Positions 41,840 through 50,295 of a DNA stretch of 61,470 bases are shown here, piece by piece. Every line of letters begins with the position of its first letter. The stretch's first letter is position 1. The notes under the pieces were generated by a model that was not told the origin of the DNA, did not search any database, and saw only the letters and a list, made by a program, of their open reading frames with translations. Source of the stretch: Paenibacillus cremeus (GTDB taxonomy: Bacteria > Bacillota > Bacilli > Paenibacillales > NBRC-103111). The stretch is taken from positions 1 to 61,470 of the forward strand of contig NZ_VNJI01000047.1 of the NCBI RefSeq assembly GCF_007786445.1, written 5' to 3'. The position numbers were made by a program, and so were the translations under genes.

Positions 41840-42076
41840 GCACGATTACACGTAATTTGCCCTCCAGGCTGATCTTCAAAAAGCATACTCCTCTCGACGC
41901 TAATGCTTCACGTAATTGATCATTATGTACATTAACAAAATAGCAAACCTATATGAACTTCATATGAACGGAAAATGAACAAGCCGCAGGGCTTGTGGCG
42001 CTGTCCTGTAGCCCCGGGGGCATTTTTCGGGTATAATGAGGTCAATTTAGAGATCACGGGAGTGGAGAAACCTACT

Positions 42077-42877
42077 ATGTACAAAATGCTAGCCATCGAC
42101 ATCGACGACACGTTAATCAACGATGAGAAACAGATTACTCCAGGTACCAAACAAGCGCTGGCCGAGGCCATGGCGCAGGGCGTCATTGTCACGCTCGCCA
42201 CCGGACGCATGTACGCTTCGGCCAAGCAGCTCGCCAGCCAGCTGGAGCTGAATGTGCCGCTCATTACGTACCAAGGCTCCTTGGTGAAAAATGCAATCGA
42301 CGACCAAGTGCTCTACGAGCGCAACGTTCCGGAGTCGGCTGCACGCCTTATTTTTGACTACTGTGCTCGCCAGGACCTGCACTTGCAAGCCTACGTCGAT
42401 GACATTCTTTATGTGAAGGAAGACAATGCGAAGGCCCAAGCGTACGCCGAGCTGTCGAAGATTCCGTTCACGGTGTATCCGGATTTTGCGGAGCTGGCTG
42501 GCAAGTCTTCAACCAAGCTGCTCATGATCGATGAGCCGGCGAAGCTGGATCGCGTGGCGCAGGAGCTTCGCGGACTGCTGGGGCAGCAGGTGCACATCAC
42601 GAAGTCGAAGCCTCATTTCCTCGAGGTCACACATTTTGAGGGGACGAAGGGGCATGCGCTGTCGCATCTGGCCGACCACTTCGGCCTGGAGCTGGAGCAG
42701 GTCATTGGCATCGGGGACAGCTGGAATGACCGCGAGATGCTGGAGGTGGCCGGACTCGGCGTCGCGATGGGCAATGCCGTCGATTCGCTGAAGGAGATCG
42801 CCGACTACGTGACGCTGAGCAACAACGAGGACGGCGTTAAGCATGTGGTGGAGAAGTTTGTGCTGCAGACGGTTTAA
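42077..42877 (+). CDS. Cof-type HAD-superfamily phosphatase
   Basis: From MYKMLAIDIDDTLINDEKQI (GGAG about 10 bases upstream) the protein has 266 residues. The HAD motifs are DIDDTL (nucleophile Asp), ATGR, a Lys in ITKSKPHF and GIGDSWNDREML. The C2B cap places it in the Cof/YwpJ group of sugar-phosphate and cofactor phosphatases. An in-frame extension to 41975 lacks a ribosome site. TATAAT at about 42032 may be its -10. A terminator follows the stop. Confidence 0.88.
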   Translation: MYKMLAIDIDDTLINDEKQITPGTKQALAEAMAQGVIVTLATGRMYASAKQLASQLELNVPLITYQGSLVKNAIDDQVLYERNVPESAARLIFDYCARQDLHLQAYVDDILYVKEDNAKAQAYAELSKIPFTVYPDFAELAGKSSTKLLMIDEPAKLDRVAQELRGLLGQQVHITKSKPHFLEVTHFEGTKGHALSHLADHFGLELEQVIGIGDSWNDREMLEVAGLGVAMGNAVDSLKEIADYVTLSNNEDGVKHVVEKFVLQTV

Positions 42878-42901
42878 ATTAATATAGCGTTTAATGGAGC
42901 A

Positions 42902-42935
42902 AATAACGGAACGTGGTTCCGTTATTTTTCTTTTT
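42902..42935 (+). terminator. Terminator of the HAD gene
   Basis: AATAACGGAAC (42902-42912) pairs perfectly with GTTCCGTTATT (42916-42926), followed by TTTCTTTTTT. The same CGGAAC palindrome type recurs on the far side of the adjacent repeat array. Confidence 0.9.
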
Positions 42936-42960
42936 TCGGGGGATTGGCGGGGGCAGGCGG

Positions 42961-43813
42961 CTAGCGCGGGTTTTCCGCGCTGCGCGACAGCTCAGGCGCC
43001 GGCGGCGGGCCCTAGCGCGGGTTTTCCGCGCTGCGCGACGGCTCGGGCGCCGATGGTGCGCCCTAGCGCGGGTTTTCCGCGCTACGCGACGGCTCAGGCG
43101 CGGCGGCGAGCCCTAGCGCGGGTTTTCCGCGCTGCGCGACGGCTCAGGCGCCGATGGCGAGCCCTAGCGCGGGTTTTCCGCGCTTCGCAACGGCTCAGGC
43201 GCCGGTGGCGAGCCCTAGCGCGGGTTTTCCGCGCTGCGCGACGGCTCGGGCGCCGGCGGCGGGCCCTAGCGCGGGTTTTCCGCGCTGCGCGACGGCTCAG
43301 GCGCCGGCGGCGAGCCCTAGCGCGGGCCTTCCGCGCTACGCGACAGCTCAGGCGCCGGTGGCGAGCCCTAGCGCGGGCTTTCCGCGCTGCGCGACAGCTC
43401 AGGCGCCGGTGGCGAGCCCTAGCGCGGGCTTTCCGCGCTGCGCGACGGCTCAGGCGCCGATGGCGAGCCCTAGCGCGGGTTTTCCGCGCTGCGCGACGGC
43501 TCAGGCGCCGGTGGCGGGCCCTAGCGCGGGTTTTCCGCGCTGCGCGACGGCTCAGGCGCCGGTGGCGGGCCCTAGCGCGGGTTTTCCGCGCTGCGCGACG
43601 GCTCAGGCGCCGGTGGCGCGCCCTAGCGCGGGTTTTCCGCGCTGCGCGACGGCCCAGGCGCCGGTGGCGGGCCCTAGCGCGGGTTTTCCGCGCTGCGCAA
43701 CGGCTCAGGCGCCGATGGCGGGCCCTAGCGCGGGTTTTCCGCGCTGCGCGACAGCTCAGGCGCCGGCGGCGCGCACTAGCGCGGGTTTTCCGCGCTGCGC
43801 GACGGCTCAGGCT
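42961..43813. repeat. Tandem array 2: seventeen units, 51-bp period
   Basis: CTAGCGCGG starts at 42961 and recurs every 51 bases (one unit is 50) up to 43776; the last unit is partial. Each unit has the long palindrome AGCGCGGGTTTTCCGCGCT and a GGCGCC-centred second dyad. Unit differences are mostly single substitutions. Long open frames through it encode only periodic Arg/Ala or Pro/Ala strings without ribosome sites. It fills the gap between the HAD and permease genes. Confidence 0.92.
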
Positions 43814-43945
43814 TGCGGAACTCAGTTCCGTTATTTAGCTCGTATGCGCGTCCTCTGCTCCAAAATGGAGCAAATAGCGGAATACAGTTCCGCTGCTAGC
43901 ACACGAAAGCCCCCATTCGGCGTTTTAGCGGAACTGAGTTCCGTT
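43814..43945. repeat. Three CGGAACT/AGTTCCG palindromes beside array 2
   Basis: Palindromes lie at 43816-43830 (CGGAACT C AGTTCCG), 43876-43894 (AGCGGAA ... TTCCGCT) and 43929-43943 (CGGAACT G AGTTCCG). The middle one is preceded by ATGGAGCAAATA, which also precedes the terminator palindrome at 42902 on the other side of the array. Confidence 0.75.
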
Positions 43946-44039
43946 GTCCCTCCCAGGGCATGATCTCACCAAAATCCAATTCGTGCATACGTTGTAGTAT
44001 CAAAAGCATTAGGCTTTTGTCTAGTGGAGGTGTACGGAA

Positions 44040-45452
44040 GTGGATGTCACATTAATATCATTGCACTGGGTTTACTTGCTGTTTATTGTGCTGATCATCG
44101 GATTCATGGTGCTGCGGCGCGATACGACGATCCTGTGTATTGTCGGCATTTTTCTGCTCGGTGTGCTATCGACCCACTCCCTGGAGGCTTCGGTCAGCGG
44201 GGTGTTTAACAGTTTTATTTATGCCATTAAGGAGCTGCTCGGCACGATTCTGATCATCTCGATCATCGTGGCGATGAGCAAGGTGCTGACGCGAACCGGC
44301 ATCAATGAGGCGATGATTTCGCCGTTCGCCAAGCTGATCCGCACGCCGGCCCTGGCCTTCTGGGTCATCGGGATCGTCATGATGATCATCTCCTGGTTCT
44401 TCTGGCCGTCACCGGCGGTGGCGCTGATCGGGGCCGTTCTGCTGCCCGTCGCGCTGCGCGTGGGCCTGCCCGCCCTGGCCGTGGCCATGTCGATGAACCT
44501 GTTCGGCCACGGGATCGCGCTCTCCGGCGACTTCGTTATTCAAGGCGCACCGAAGCTGACGGCGGATGCCGCAGGCATTCCGGTCGCCGATGTCATCTCG
44601 GCCAGCGTGCCGCTGGTCATCGTCATGGGCGTCGTGACCACCGTCACCGCCTTCTGGATGGTGCGCCGGGATTTGCGCAGCGGCAGCTTGACCGCCGACA
44701 CGGGGCGGACAGTCACGGCGCAAGCCGCAGCGGATGAAGACGGGACGCCTGCAGCCGCGTCGTTCTTGTCCCGCCCAGCCCGAACCACGCTCGCAGTGAT
44801 CATTCCGCTCCTGTTCCTGGCGGATGTGGCGGCGATGTTCGTGCTGAAGCTGCAGGGCGGCGACGCCACGGCGCTCATCGGCGGCACAGCGCTGCTCGCC
44901 ATGCTGCTCATCTCGCTCTTGGCCCATCGCGGAAAAGGGCTGGAGCAGGCGACCAGCTACCTGATCGACGGCTTCCTGTTCGGCTTCCGGGTATTCGGTC
45001 CGGTCATTCCGATCGCCGCCTTCTTCTACTTGGGCGACTCCGCCTTCACGGACATCTTCGGCAAGGTGCTGCCTGCCGGGTCCCAAGGGCTTGTCAACGA
45101 CCTCGGCTTCGCCCTCGCCCATACGGTGCCGCTGAATCAAGCGATCGGCGCAGTCACCTTGACTGTGGTCGGCGCGATCACTGGCCTCGACGGCTCCGGC
45201 TTCTCCGGTATTTCGCTGGCGGGCTCCATCGCGCATCTGTTCTCCACCGCAATCGGCTCCGGCATTGCGACACTGACTGCCCTCGGGCAAATTGCCGCAA
45301 TCTGGGTCGGCGGCGGGACCCTCATCCCGTGGGCGCTCATCCCAGCGGCGGCGATCTGCGGCGTAGATCCGTTCGAGCTGGCGCGGCGTAACCTCGTGCC
45401 CGTCATTGTAGGGCTGGTCGTGACGACGATCGTAGCGATGTTTTTGATTTAA
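44040..45452 (+). CDS. Polytopic membrane permease (IT-superfamily-like), substrate unknown
   Basis: Translation starts at GTG (44040; GGAGGTG 8 bases before). The 470-residue protein has about twelve hydrophobic helices and a central polar loop (about 222-240). Repeated segments such as GHGIALSGDFVIQGAPKLTA and TGLDGSGFSGISLAGSIAHL look like the paired re-entrant loops of ion-transporter-superfamily carriers (DcuC, GntP, citrate carriers). No substrate can be named. It is monocistronic, behind array 2 and before a bidirectional terminator. Confidence 0.65.
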   Translation: MDVTLISLHWVYLLFIVLIIGFMVLRRDTTILCIVGIFLLGVLSTHSLEASVSGVFNSFIYAIKELLGTILIISIIVAMSKVLTRTGINEAMISPFAKLIRTPALAFWVIGIVMMIISWFFWPSPAVALIGAVLLPVALRVGLPALAVAMSMNLFGHGIALSGDFVIQGAPKLTADAAGIPVADVISASVPLVIVMGVVTTVTAFWMVRRDLRSGSLTADTGRTVTAQAAADEDGTPAAASFLSRPARTTLAVIIPLLFLADVAAMFVLKLQGGDATALIGGTALLAMLLISLLAHRGKGLEQATSYLIDGFLFGFRVFGPVIPIAAFFYLGDSAFTDIFGKVLPAGSQGLVNDLGFALAHTVPLNQAIGAVTLTVVGAITGLDGSGFSGISLAGSIAHLFSTAIGSGIATLTALGQIAAIWVGGGTLIPWALIPAAAICGVDPFELARRNLVPVIVGLVVTTIVAMFLI

Positions 45453-45498
45453 AAAAGAGACGGCGCTTTTTTCCCGATAGGGGAGCGTCGTCTCTTTT
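45453..45498. terminator. Bidirectional terminator between permease and MerR genes
   Basis: AAAAGAGACGGCGCT (45453-45467) pairs with AGCGTCGTCTCTTTT (45484-45498) with one mismatch. Confidence 0.9.
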
Positions 45499-45503
45499 GG
45501 CTT

Positions 45504-45914
45504 TTAAGCGGAGCCGGAGCGCTCCCGTTCTTCCTTCTCCAGCAAGTCGGCATAAAACGCGCTCTTCTCCTGCGCAACCGCCTTGACGGCTTCCAGCTGC
45601 AGGATTTGCTGCTCCAGCAGCCGAATGTGGCCATCCAGGATGGCCATTCGCTTGCTGAGCATCTCGCCGATGCCGGTCTCCGCCGGATCACGAGTCAGCA
45701 GGCAGCCGTCCTGGGTGAAGGCCGCGATGTCCTCCAGGCTCATTCCGGTTGCCTTGAGCCCGTGGATGAACCGGACATACTGCAGATCCTGCTCCGAGTA
45801 AATGCGTCGGCCGTCCTGACGGGAGGGACTCGGGAGAACGCCGATTTTTTCATAATATCGAATCGTGTAGGCCGTGAGCCCCGTGATTTCGGCAATGTCC
45901 CCGATGGAATACAT
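45504..45914 (-). CDS. MerR-family transcriptional regulator
   Basis: From MYSIGDIAEITGLTAYTIRY (AAGGAGGAG 9 bases before) the protein has 136 residues: an N-terminal winged helix (IGDIAEITGLTAYTIRYYEK) and a long dimerisation coiled coil (LLEQQILQLEAVKAVAQEKS). No Cys cluster is present, so it is not a metal sensor; it fits the AdhR-like group that responds to aldehydes or oxidative chemistry. The gene follows the oxidoreductase on the same strand, and a MerR-type promoter with a 19-base spacer lies before that gene. Confidence 0.9.
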   Translation of the reverse strand: MYSIGDIAEITGLTAYTIRYYEKIGVLPSPSRQDGRRIYSEQDLQYVRFIHGLKATGMSLEDIAAFTQDGCLLTRDPAETGIGEMLSKRMAILDGHIRLLEQQILQLEAVKAVAQEKSAFYADLLEKEERERSGSA

Positions 45915-45933
45915 GGGCTTTCTCCTCCTTGCT

Positions 45934-45969
45934 GCAACTGAAATCGCGATTTTCAACGATTGCAGTTGT
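45934..45969 (-). promoter_or_regulatory. Long dyad upstream of the MerR gene
   Basis: GCAACTGAAATCG (45934-45946) and CGATTGCAGTTGT (45957-45969) form an imperfect inverted repeat around 10 bases, overlapping a TTGACA on the minus strand (45972-45967). It is a candidate autoregulatory site. Confidence 0.5.
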
Positions 45970-45985
45970 CAACCTGTCATGTGAC

Positions 45986-46993
45986 CTATAAAGCCGTAAG
46001 AACCACTTTGCCGGCCGCTTGCGACTGCTGCAGCAGCTGGTGCGCACACGCCGCGTCCCGAATCGGAATCCGGTGGGACACCAGCGGATCGATGATCCCC
46101 CGCTCCAGCCAGCCAAAGAGGACGCCAAGGTCCTCCCGGAACCAGTCCGGCCGTTCCCGGTGTAAGGTCGTTATGCTGTACATATAGGCAGGGTTCCCGC
46201 TCGCAGTCCGCTGCCCTTCGGCGAGCGCCCGCCAATCGGTAAGCCAGTCCTCCGTCTTCGCTTCCCCCAGCACCGAGGTGTAGCCGTACCCGATAAACCG
46301 CCCCTGGCGGCTCAAGGTGGTCATCGACCGCTGCCAGTTCGTCCCCCCGATCGGGTCAAAAACCGCTTCGACGCCTCCGGGTGCCAAACGCTGAACCACC
46401 TGCACAAAATCTTCCGTGCGGTAATCGATCGGCATTGCGCCATATTGCGATACGATCGGGTGCTTCGCGGCAGATGCTGTGCCGTACATCGTGGTCTCAG
46501 CGAGCCGCCCCAGCTCCAGCAGTGCCGTACCGACCCCGCCGCTGGCTCCATGGATGAGAAGCCGGTCACCGGCGGACACTCGGGCGAAGCGATGCAGCAT
46601 TTGATACGCCGTGACGTAGTTCAGAATGACCGCCACCGCTTGCCCGGCATCCACGGATTCCGGGACGCGCACAAGGTCGCTGGCCGGAGCATACGCATAC
46701 GCCGCATACCCGCCCGTGCCGTGATAAAAGACACACACCCGCTCCCCTACCGTGTAATCGTGTACTCCTTCTCCTACGGCATCTACAATCCCTACCGCAT
46801 CATACCCCGGGGTAAAAGGCGGCGTCGGTGAACCGGGATACTTTCCCTCTCTCCTCATAATATCCGAAAGCGCCACGCCTGCACACTGCACCTGTATACG
46901 TACTTCTCCCTTGCCGGGCCGCCGCAGCGGCTCCTCGACTACCTCCAGCGCTTCGGCGCCTCCGTACTGCGTCACCACGATCTTCGTATTCAT
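45986..46993 (-). CDS. Zinc-independent quinone/enone oxidoreductase (MDR family)
   Basis: The 335-residue protein has the MDR fold: a GroES-like N-terminus (GKGEVRIQVQCAGVALSDIM) and a nucleotide-binding domain with LLIHGASGGVGTALLELGRL. The Cys/His set of zinc alcohol dehydrogenases is absent, so it groups with NADPH:quinone reductases and enone reductases. Its promoter (47025-47055) has the 19-base spacer of MerR-controlled genes and the MerR gene follows downstream. A role in detoxifying reactive carbonyls or quinones is therefore likely. Confidence 0.9.
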   Translation of the reverse strand: MNTKIVVTQYGGAEALEVVEEPLRRPGKGEVRIQVQCAGVALSDIMRREGKYPGSPTPPFTPGYDAVGIVDAVGEGVHDYTVGERVCVFYHGTGGYAAYAYAPASDLVRVPESVDAGQAVAVILNYVTAYQMLHRFARVSAGDRLLIHGASGGVGTALLELGRLAETTMYGTASAAKHPIVSQYGAMPIDYRTEDFVQVVQRLAPGGVEAVFDPIGGTNWQRSMTTLSRQGRFIGYGYTSVLGEAKTEDWLTDWRALAEGQRTASGNPAYMYSITTLHRERPDWFREDLGVLFGWLERGIIDPLVSHRIPIRDAACAHQLLQQSQAAGKVVLTAL

Positions 46994-47024
46994 CCTGCAC
47001 CACTCCTCCCCGAAAGATGCCCCT

Positions 47025-47055
47025 ATTGTATCGGTTAGAGTTGACTCGAAGTCAA
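47025..47055 (-). promoter_or_regulatory. MerR-type promoter with 19-bp spacer
   Basis: On the minus strand TTGACT and TACAAT are separated by exactly 19 bases, the long spacing typical of MerR-activated promoters. The spacer contains the dyad GAGTCAACTC. It lies about 30 bases before the oxidoreductase start. Confidence 0.8.
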
Positions 47056-47072
47056 TACCCTCCGCCGCTCAA

Positions 47073-47110
47073 AAAAAATACAGCTCATTCCCTCAAAAAG
47101 GAACAAGCTG
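47073..47110 (-). terminator. Terminator of the NlpC/P60 gene
   Basis: CAGCTCATTCC (47081-47091) pairs with GGAACAAGCTG (47100-47110), each arm with one bulge, followed on the minus strand by eight T. Confidence 0.8.
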
Positions 47111-47128
47111 CTGCAAAACAAGCCAAGA

Positions 47129-47896
47129 TTACTGGACGTCCAATACCGAGCCTCCGTAAATAAACCGCCACTCCAAATGATTATTGGAAAGCTCATCGAC
47201 GCGTACGCCGCCTGTGGCTTTGGACGCCGTATGAATGATTTTTCCGTTTCCTAGTGCGATGCCGCAATGGCTGATGCTGTCCATCGTTTTCGGCACGCCG
47301 ACGTACCGCTCTTGCTTAACCCCCCGGAAGTCGCCGAAAAAGAGCAAATCGCCGCGCTGGGCCTGGGTGATATCGGTGTAGGTCCGCTTGGAAAAGGTTT
47401 GCACATACCGCGCTTGAGCACGGGAGTCCTTCGGAAGGTCCATCCCGAGCGCATAGAGGAAAACCCAGTGCGTAAAGTCCGAGCAGTCGAAGGTGGAAGG
47501 GTCCGTTCGGTCCGAGCCGTATTGATACGGCGCCCCGTAATACATATAGGCGGTCGCAATCGCGTTCTCCGCATAGCTGCCTTGCTGCGGCGCGACAGCG
47601 GGATCCGGGAGCACCTCGACGAACTCGCTGCTTCCCAGCATCCGGATGCCGCTGCCTCGATTAGTAGAGGCATCCTGCGCCCGATAGCCGTGGAGGACTT
47701 GCTCGATGCTGGCGTCACCCTTTTGCAGCAGGGGATCGCGGTCCGCCACAGCAGGGTTGAACAGCCGGTCATCCGTGCTGCCTTGGTAGGACGAAGTTCC
47801 GAAAGGGGTCGGAGAAGCGCTATTGTTGCCCGCTCCGCATCCCGTTAATAACATAACAGTTCCCAGTAAGGTAAGCAGCTTTTTTGTGTGCTTCAA
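47129..47896 (-). CDS. NlpC/P60-family lipoprotein endopeptidase
   Basis: The 255-residue protein has a lipoprotein signal peptide (LLTLLGTVMLLTGC, lipidated Cys 20), a linker, and a C-terminal NlpC/P60 domain. The catalytic Cys 138 is in TFDCSDFTHW, His 210 in DSISHCGIALG, and the third polar residue probably in IIHTAS. Such enzymes cut gamma-D-Glu-diaminopimelate or related peptide bonds in the wall. The membrane anchor suggests action close to the inner wall. It is monocistronic. Confidence 0.88.
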   Translation of the reverse strand: MKHTKKLLTLLGTVMLLTGCGAGNNSASPTPFGTSSYQGSTDDRLFNPAVADRDPLLQKGDASIEQVLHGYRAQDASTNRGSGIRMLGSSEFVEVLPDPAVAPQQGSYAENAIATAYMYYGAPYQYGSDRTDPSTFDCSDFTHWVFLYALGMDLPKDSRAQARYVQTFSKRTYTDITQAQRGDLLFFGDFRGVKQERYVGVPKTMDSISHCGIALGNGKIIHTASKATGGVRVDELSNNHLEWRFIYGGSVLDVQ

Positions 47897-48058
47897 TGTG
47901 ATTTACCCCTCGCTACAAGATACCCATATTTTGCTGATTTCCACTCGAATTCATTCATGCCCGCGGTCACCTTTAGGCGATTGGCACATATATTGTATTG
48001 TCTATAGGCATTCGCATGATTTGGAAGCCTTGCTTAAGCGAAAAGGAGAGGTGTATAC

Positions 48059-48820
48059 ATGTTTTACCCAGACCCTTACTATTATGATCCATACTTCTTT
48101 GACCCGTATCGCGCCCTGTTCCCGGGGATGCCCGGTGGCATGGGCATGCCTGGCGGAATGCCGGGCGGCATGGGCATGCCTGGCGGAATGCCGGGCGGCA
48201 CGGGCATGCCTGGCGGAATGCCGGGTGGCACGGGCATGCCTGGCGGAATGCCGGGTGGCATGGGCATGCCTGGCGGAATGCCGGGTGGCACAGGAATGCC
48301 TGGCGGGATGCCGGGTGGCACAGGAATGCCTGGCGGGATGATGCCGGGCGATACAGGCATGCCAGGCGGCTTCTCCGGCGGTTCACCGAGCGGATTCCCT
48401 GGTGGCTTTCCTGGCGGCGCACCAGGCGGCCCGGGCGGATTCCCCGGCGGTGCACCGGGTGGTGCACCAGGCGGATTCCCTGGCGGTACTCCGGGTGGCT
48501 TCCCCGGCGGCGCGCCAGGAGGCGGCGCGGGCCCAGGAACGAACCCAGGTGAAATCGGCGCACCACAATCCGCGCCACCTTCCTTCATCCCGCAGCAGGC
48601 GCAAGCCTCGGCGTTCGCCGTAGATCCGGGCAGCATCCGGAGATGCCTTTTCCGAAATGTATACATCTGGCAAACCAACGGCGAGCAATACTGGATGTTT
48701 CTGACCTTCGTCGGCCGCAACTCGATCGCCGGCTATCGCTGGTTCGGGCAAGGTCCGTTTGGCTTCTGGGTGTACTTCGGTCTCGATCTGAGACGAATAC
48801 AGTCCTTCTTCTGTACCTAA
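48059..48820 (+). CDS. Collagen-like repeat protein with conserved C-terminal domain
   Basis: AAAAGGAGAGGTG precedes the ATG. The 253-residue protein starts with MFYPDPYYYDPYFFDPYRAL. It continues with a Gly/Met/Pro region of roughly 160 residues (GMPGGMPGGT-type units, then GGFPGGAPGG-type units) and ends in a compact, aromatic domain of about 55 residues (YIWQTNGEQYWMFLTFVGRN to DLRRIQSFFC). The head and tail look like proteins associated with spores in Bacillales; the tail domain has no known activity. Expression in sporulation is inferred, not shown. Confidence 0.7.
   Translation: MFYPDPYYYDPYFFDPYRALFPGMPGGMGMPGGMPGGMGMPGGMPGGTGMPGGMPGGTGMPGGMPGGMGMPGGMPGGTGMPGGMPGGTGMPGGMMPGDTGMPGGFSGGSPSGFPGGFPGGAPGGPGGFPGGAPGGAPGGFPGGTPGGFPGGAPGGGAGPGTNPGEIGAPQSAPPSFIPQQAQASAFAVDPGSIRRCLFRNVYIWQTNGEQYWMFLTFVGRNSIAGYRWFGQGPFGFWVYFGLDLRRIQSFFCT
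48124..48350 (+). repeat. Coding 30-bp repeats of the collagen-like protein
   Basis: A 30-base unit (ATGCCGGGCGGCATGGGCAT plus GCCTGGCGGA) recurs about seven times with few changes, encoding ten-residue units. Such repeats vary readily in copy number. Confidence 0.8.
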
Positions 48821-48832
48821 GTTTAAATACCA

Positions 48833-48872
48833 AAGCCCTGCCATCCATGTCCAATGGAGGCAGGGCTTCTTT
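48833..48872. terminator. Terminator of the collagen-like gene
   Basis: AAGCCCTGCC (48833-48842) pairs perfectly with GGCAGGGCTT (48859-48868), followed by CTTTC. Confidence 0.8.
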
Positions 48873-48889
48873 CATACGCCGACCGATAT

Positions 48890-49036
48890 TCAGGGCTCTT
48901 GCTTTTTCCAAGGCGGATCTCCCAGCTCATGCAGCTTCTTGTTGATCCGGTATACTAAGTACGGCAGCAAGCCCGACAGCACGGCGCCGACCCAGATCAT
49001 GGCGGGCGGAATAAAGCTTTTAACCGAATCCAGCAT
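48890..49036 (-). CDS. Single-helix membrane protein of the germination operon, 48 residues
   Basis: The frame reads MLDSVKSFIPPAMIWVGAVL, then SGLLPYLVYRINKKLHELGD and PPWKKQEP. GGAAGGGG is 7 bases before this ATG and too near the one two codons earlier. One membrane helix (about 9-28) and a basic tail are predicted. It starts 14 bases after gerC on the same strand, so it is the last gene of the operon. Small proteins such as GerD-independent 2TM GerW/GerAB partners are known in some ger operons, but this one was not recognised. Confidence 0.6.
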   Translation of the reverse strand: MLDSVKSFIPPAMIWVGAVLSGLLPYLVYRINKKLHELGDPPWKKQEP

Positions 49037-49050
49037 TCTCATTCCCCTTC

Positions 49051-50295
49051 CTAAGATCGGGTGGAACGGTTGATCGTTCCCGCCCGTCGAATTTTCACGC
49101 TGGTTTGCAGCGCAATCTCGCTGCTTGCAAACAGGTTATCCCCCGAGTCCCAGTTGGACTGGATGGGCTTCCACACCTTATAGTAGTTTTCTTCTAAATA
49201 GGCCCCCAGTCCGATCGCATCGGTTTTAAACCTTTTTTGAAGCTTCGCAATCGCCTCTTTCTCCATCCGCTCGATCTCTTGCACAACCGCTTTTTCCGTT
49301 TTCTGGAGCGTCTCCTTTTTTTGAAAATCCATCTGCTTGAACGTCTCCCCGATCGTCCCCTCCACTTGCAGCTGAATGGTGAACCGGATATGGTGTGGGT
49401 CGCTAACATCCGCGATAATTTTGCGTTTGGCCGTCGATGCCTCGAAGACCACGAGTCCGTCATCCACCTGGGCTTTCACCATCCCACTATGAAACTTCCC
49501 CGTGAGCAGATTGAGCCCTTCCGTCTCCTCCGGTCCCAAAAAACCGATCATCCGGTTGCTCTTGCTGTGAAAGATTGAGGCCCCCACGACCTTCGCTTCC
49601 TTGCCGCCCGTACCAACAACCCGCTGCACGGCAAAGCTCCGGTTCGACAGCAAATACTCATGAATATCCCCTAGCTTCGTGGCAGGCAGCATTCGGCCGG
49701 TTTTCTTGCTGTTCTCCGTGATGGAGTTAATGTAAATCGCCGTGAGCTTCTCCGTCTCCGGGTGAATCTCCAGAGCGGCCCGGGCTTCTCCGGAGGAGAC
49801 CAGCACCTTGGCGCTTCGGCGCATCTCCGGTGTCCGTAGAAAAAAATCCAGCACGTTGGAAAATTCTCCGGGCCGCTTCGACAGCTCATCGGAGACGATA
49901 ATGATTTTCATATGCTCATAGTAGGGCGAGCGGCTAATGCGAGTCGTTTCCTGTTTGTCGATATCATAGAGCGTATCACCTTCGGACGTCGCATTCAGGA
50001 AGGCCTCGCCCCCGGAGGAGGACGAAGACGCCCGCCCCCCGCCGCTGCTGCCCAGCCTCCCGGGCAAGACATATTGATAGGTCACCGCATATCGCTGCTT
50101 TCCCTTCGGCTTGTTCGGCGCCTCCTTCGCGCTGCGCTTCTCTGCCTTCGGATTACGCGGGAGATCTACGGCGATGCCGATCACAAAACCGCGCTCGTCA
50201 ATCTCCACCCGGTCCCAGCAGCCGGTCGTCATCAGCGTCAGTCCGGCCAGAACGAGCACCGTTAGCACCCTTAGCAGCGATTTAATTCCCGCCAT
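49051..50295 (-). CDS. Spore germinant receptor lipoprotein, GerC (Ger(x)C) family
   Basis: The 414-residue C subunit has a lipoprotein signal (LVLAGLTLMTTGC, Cys 26) followed by the family signature WDRVEIDERGFVIGIAVD. Ger(x)C proteins sit on the outer face of the inner spore membrane with the A and B subunits. An unusual Ser/Gly-rich insert (SSGGGRASSSSSGG) lies near residues 83-96. Its ATG lies inside the end of the upstream gerB (14-base overlap), indicating coupled translation. Confidence 0.92.
   Translation of the reverse strand: MAGIKSLLRVLTVLVLAGLTLMTTGCWDRVEIDERGFVIGIAVDLPRNPKAEKRSAKEAPNKPKGKQRYAVTYQYVLPGRLGSSGGGRASSSSSGGEAFLNATSEGDTLYDIDKQETTRISRSPYYEHMKIIIVSDELSKRPGEFSNVLDFFLRTPEMRRSAKVLVSSGEARAALEIHPETEKLTAIYINSITENSKKTGRMLPATKLGDIHEYLLSNRSFAVQRVVGTGGKEAKVVGASIFHSKSNRMIGFLGPEETEGLNLLTGKFHSGMVKAQVDDGLVVFEASTAKRKIIADVSDPHHIRFTIQLQVEGTIGETFKQMDFQKKETLQKTEKAVVQEIERMEKEAIAKLQKRFKTDAIGLGAYLEENYYKVWKPIQSNWDSGDNLFASSEIALQTSVKIRRAGTINRSTRS

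Noticed and set aside
35047..43813. CRISPR array
   Set aside because: Units are contiguous near-identical repeats without unique spacers, and no cas gene is present.
42913..43963. Open frames of 269 and 314 codons through array 2
   Set aside because: They encode only periodic Arg/Ala or Pro/Ala strings, exist because the unit is a multiple of three, lack ribosome sites, and two frames are open at once.
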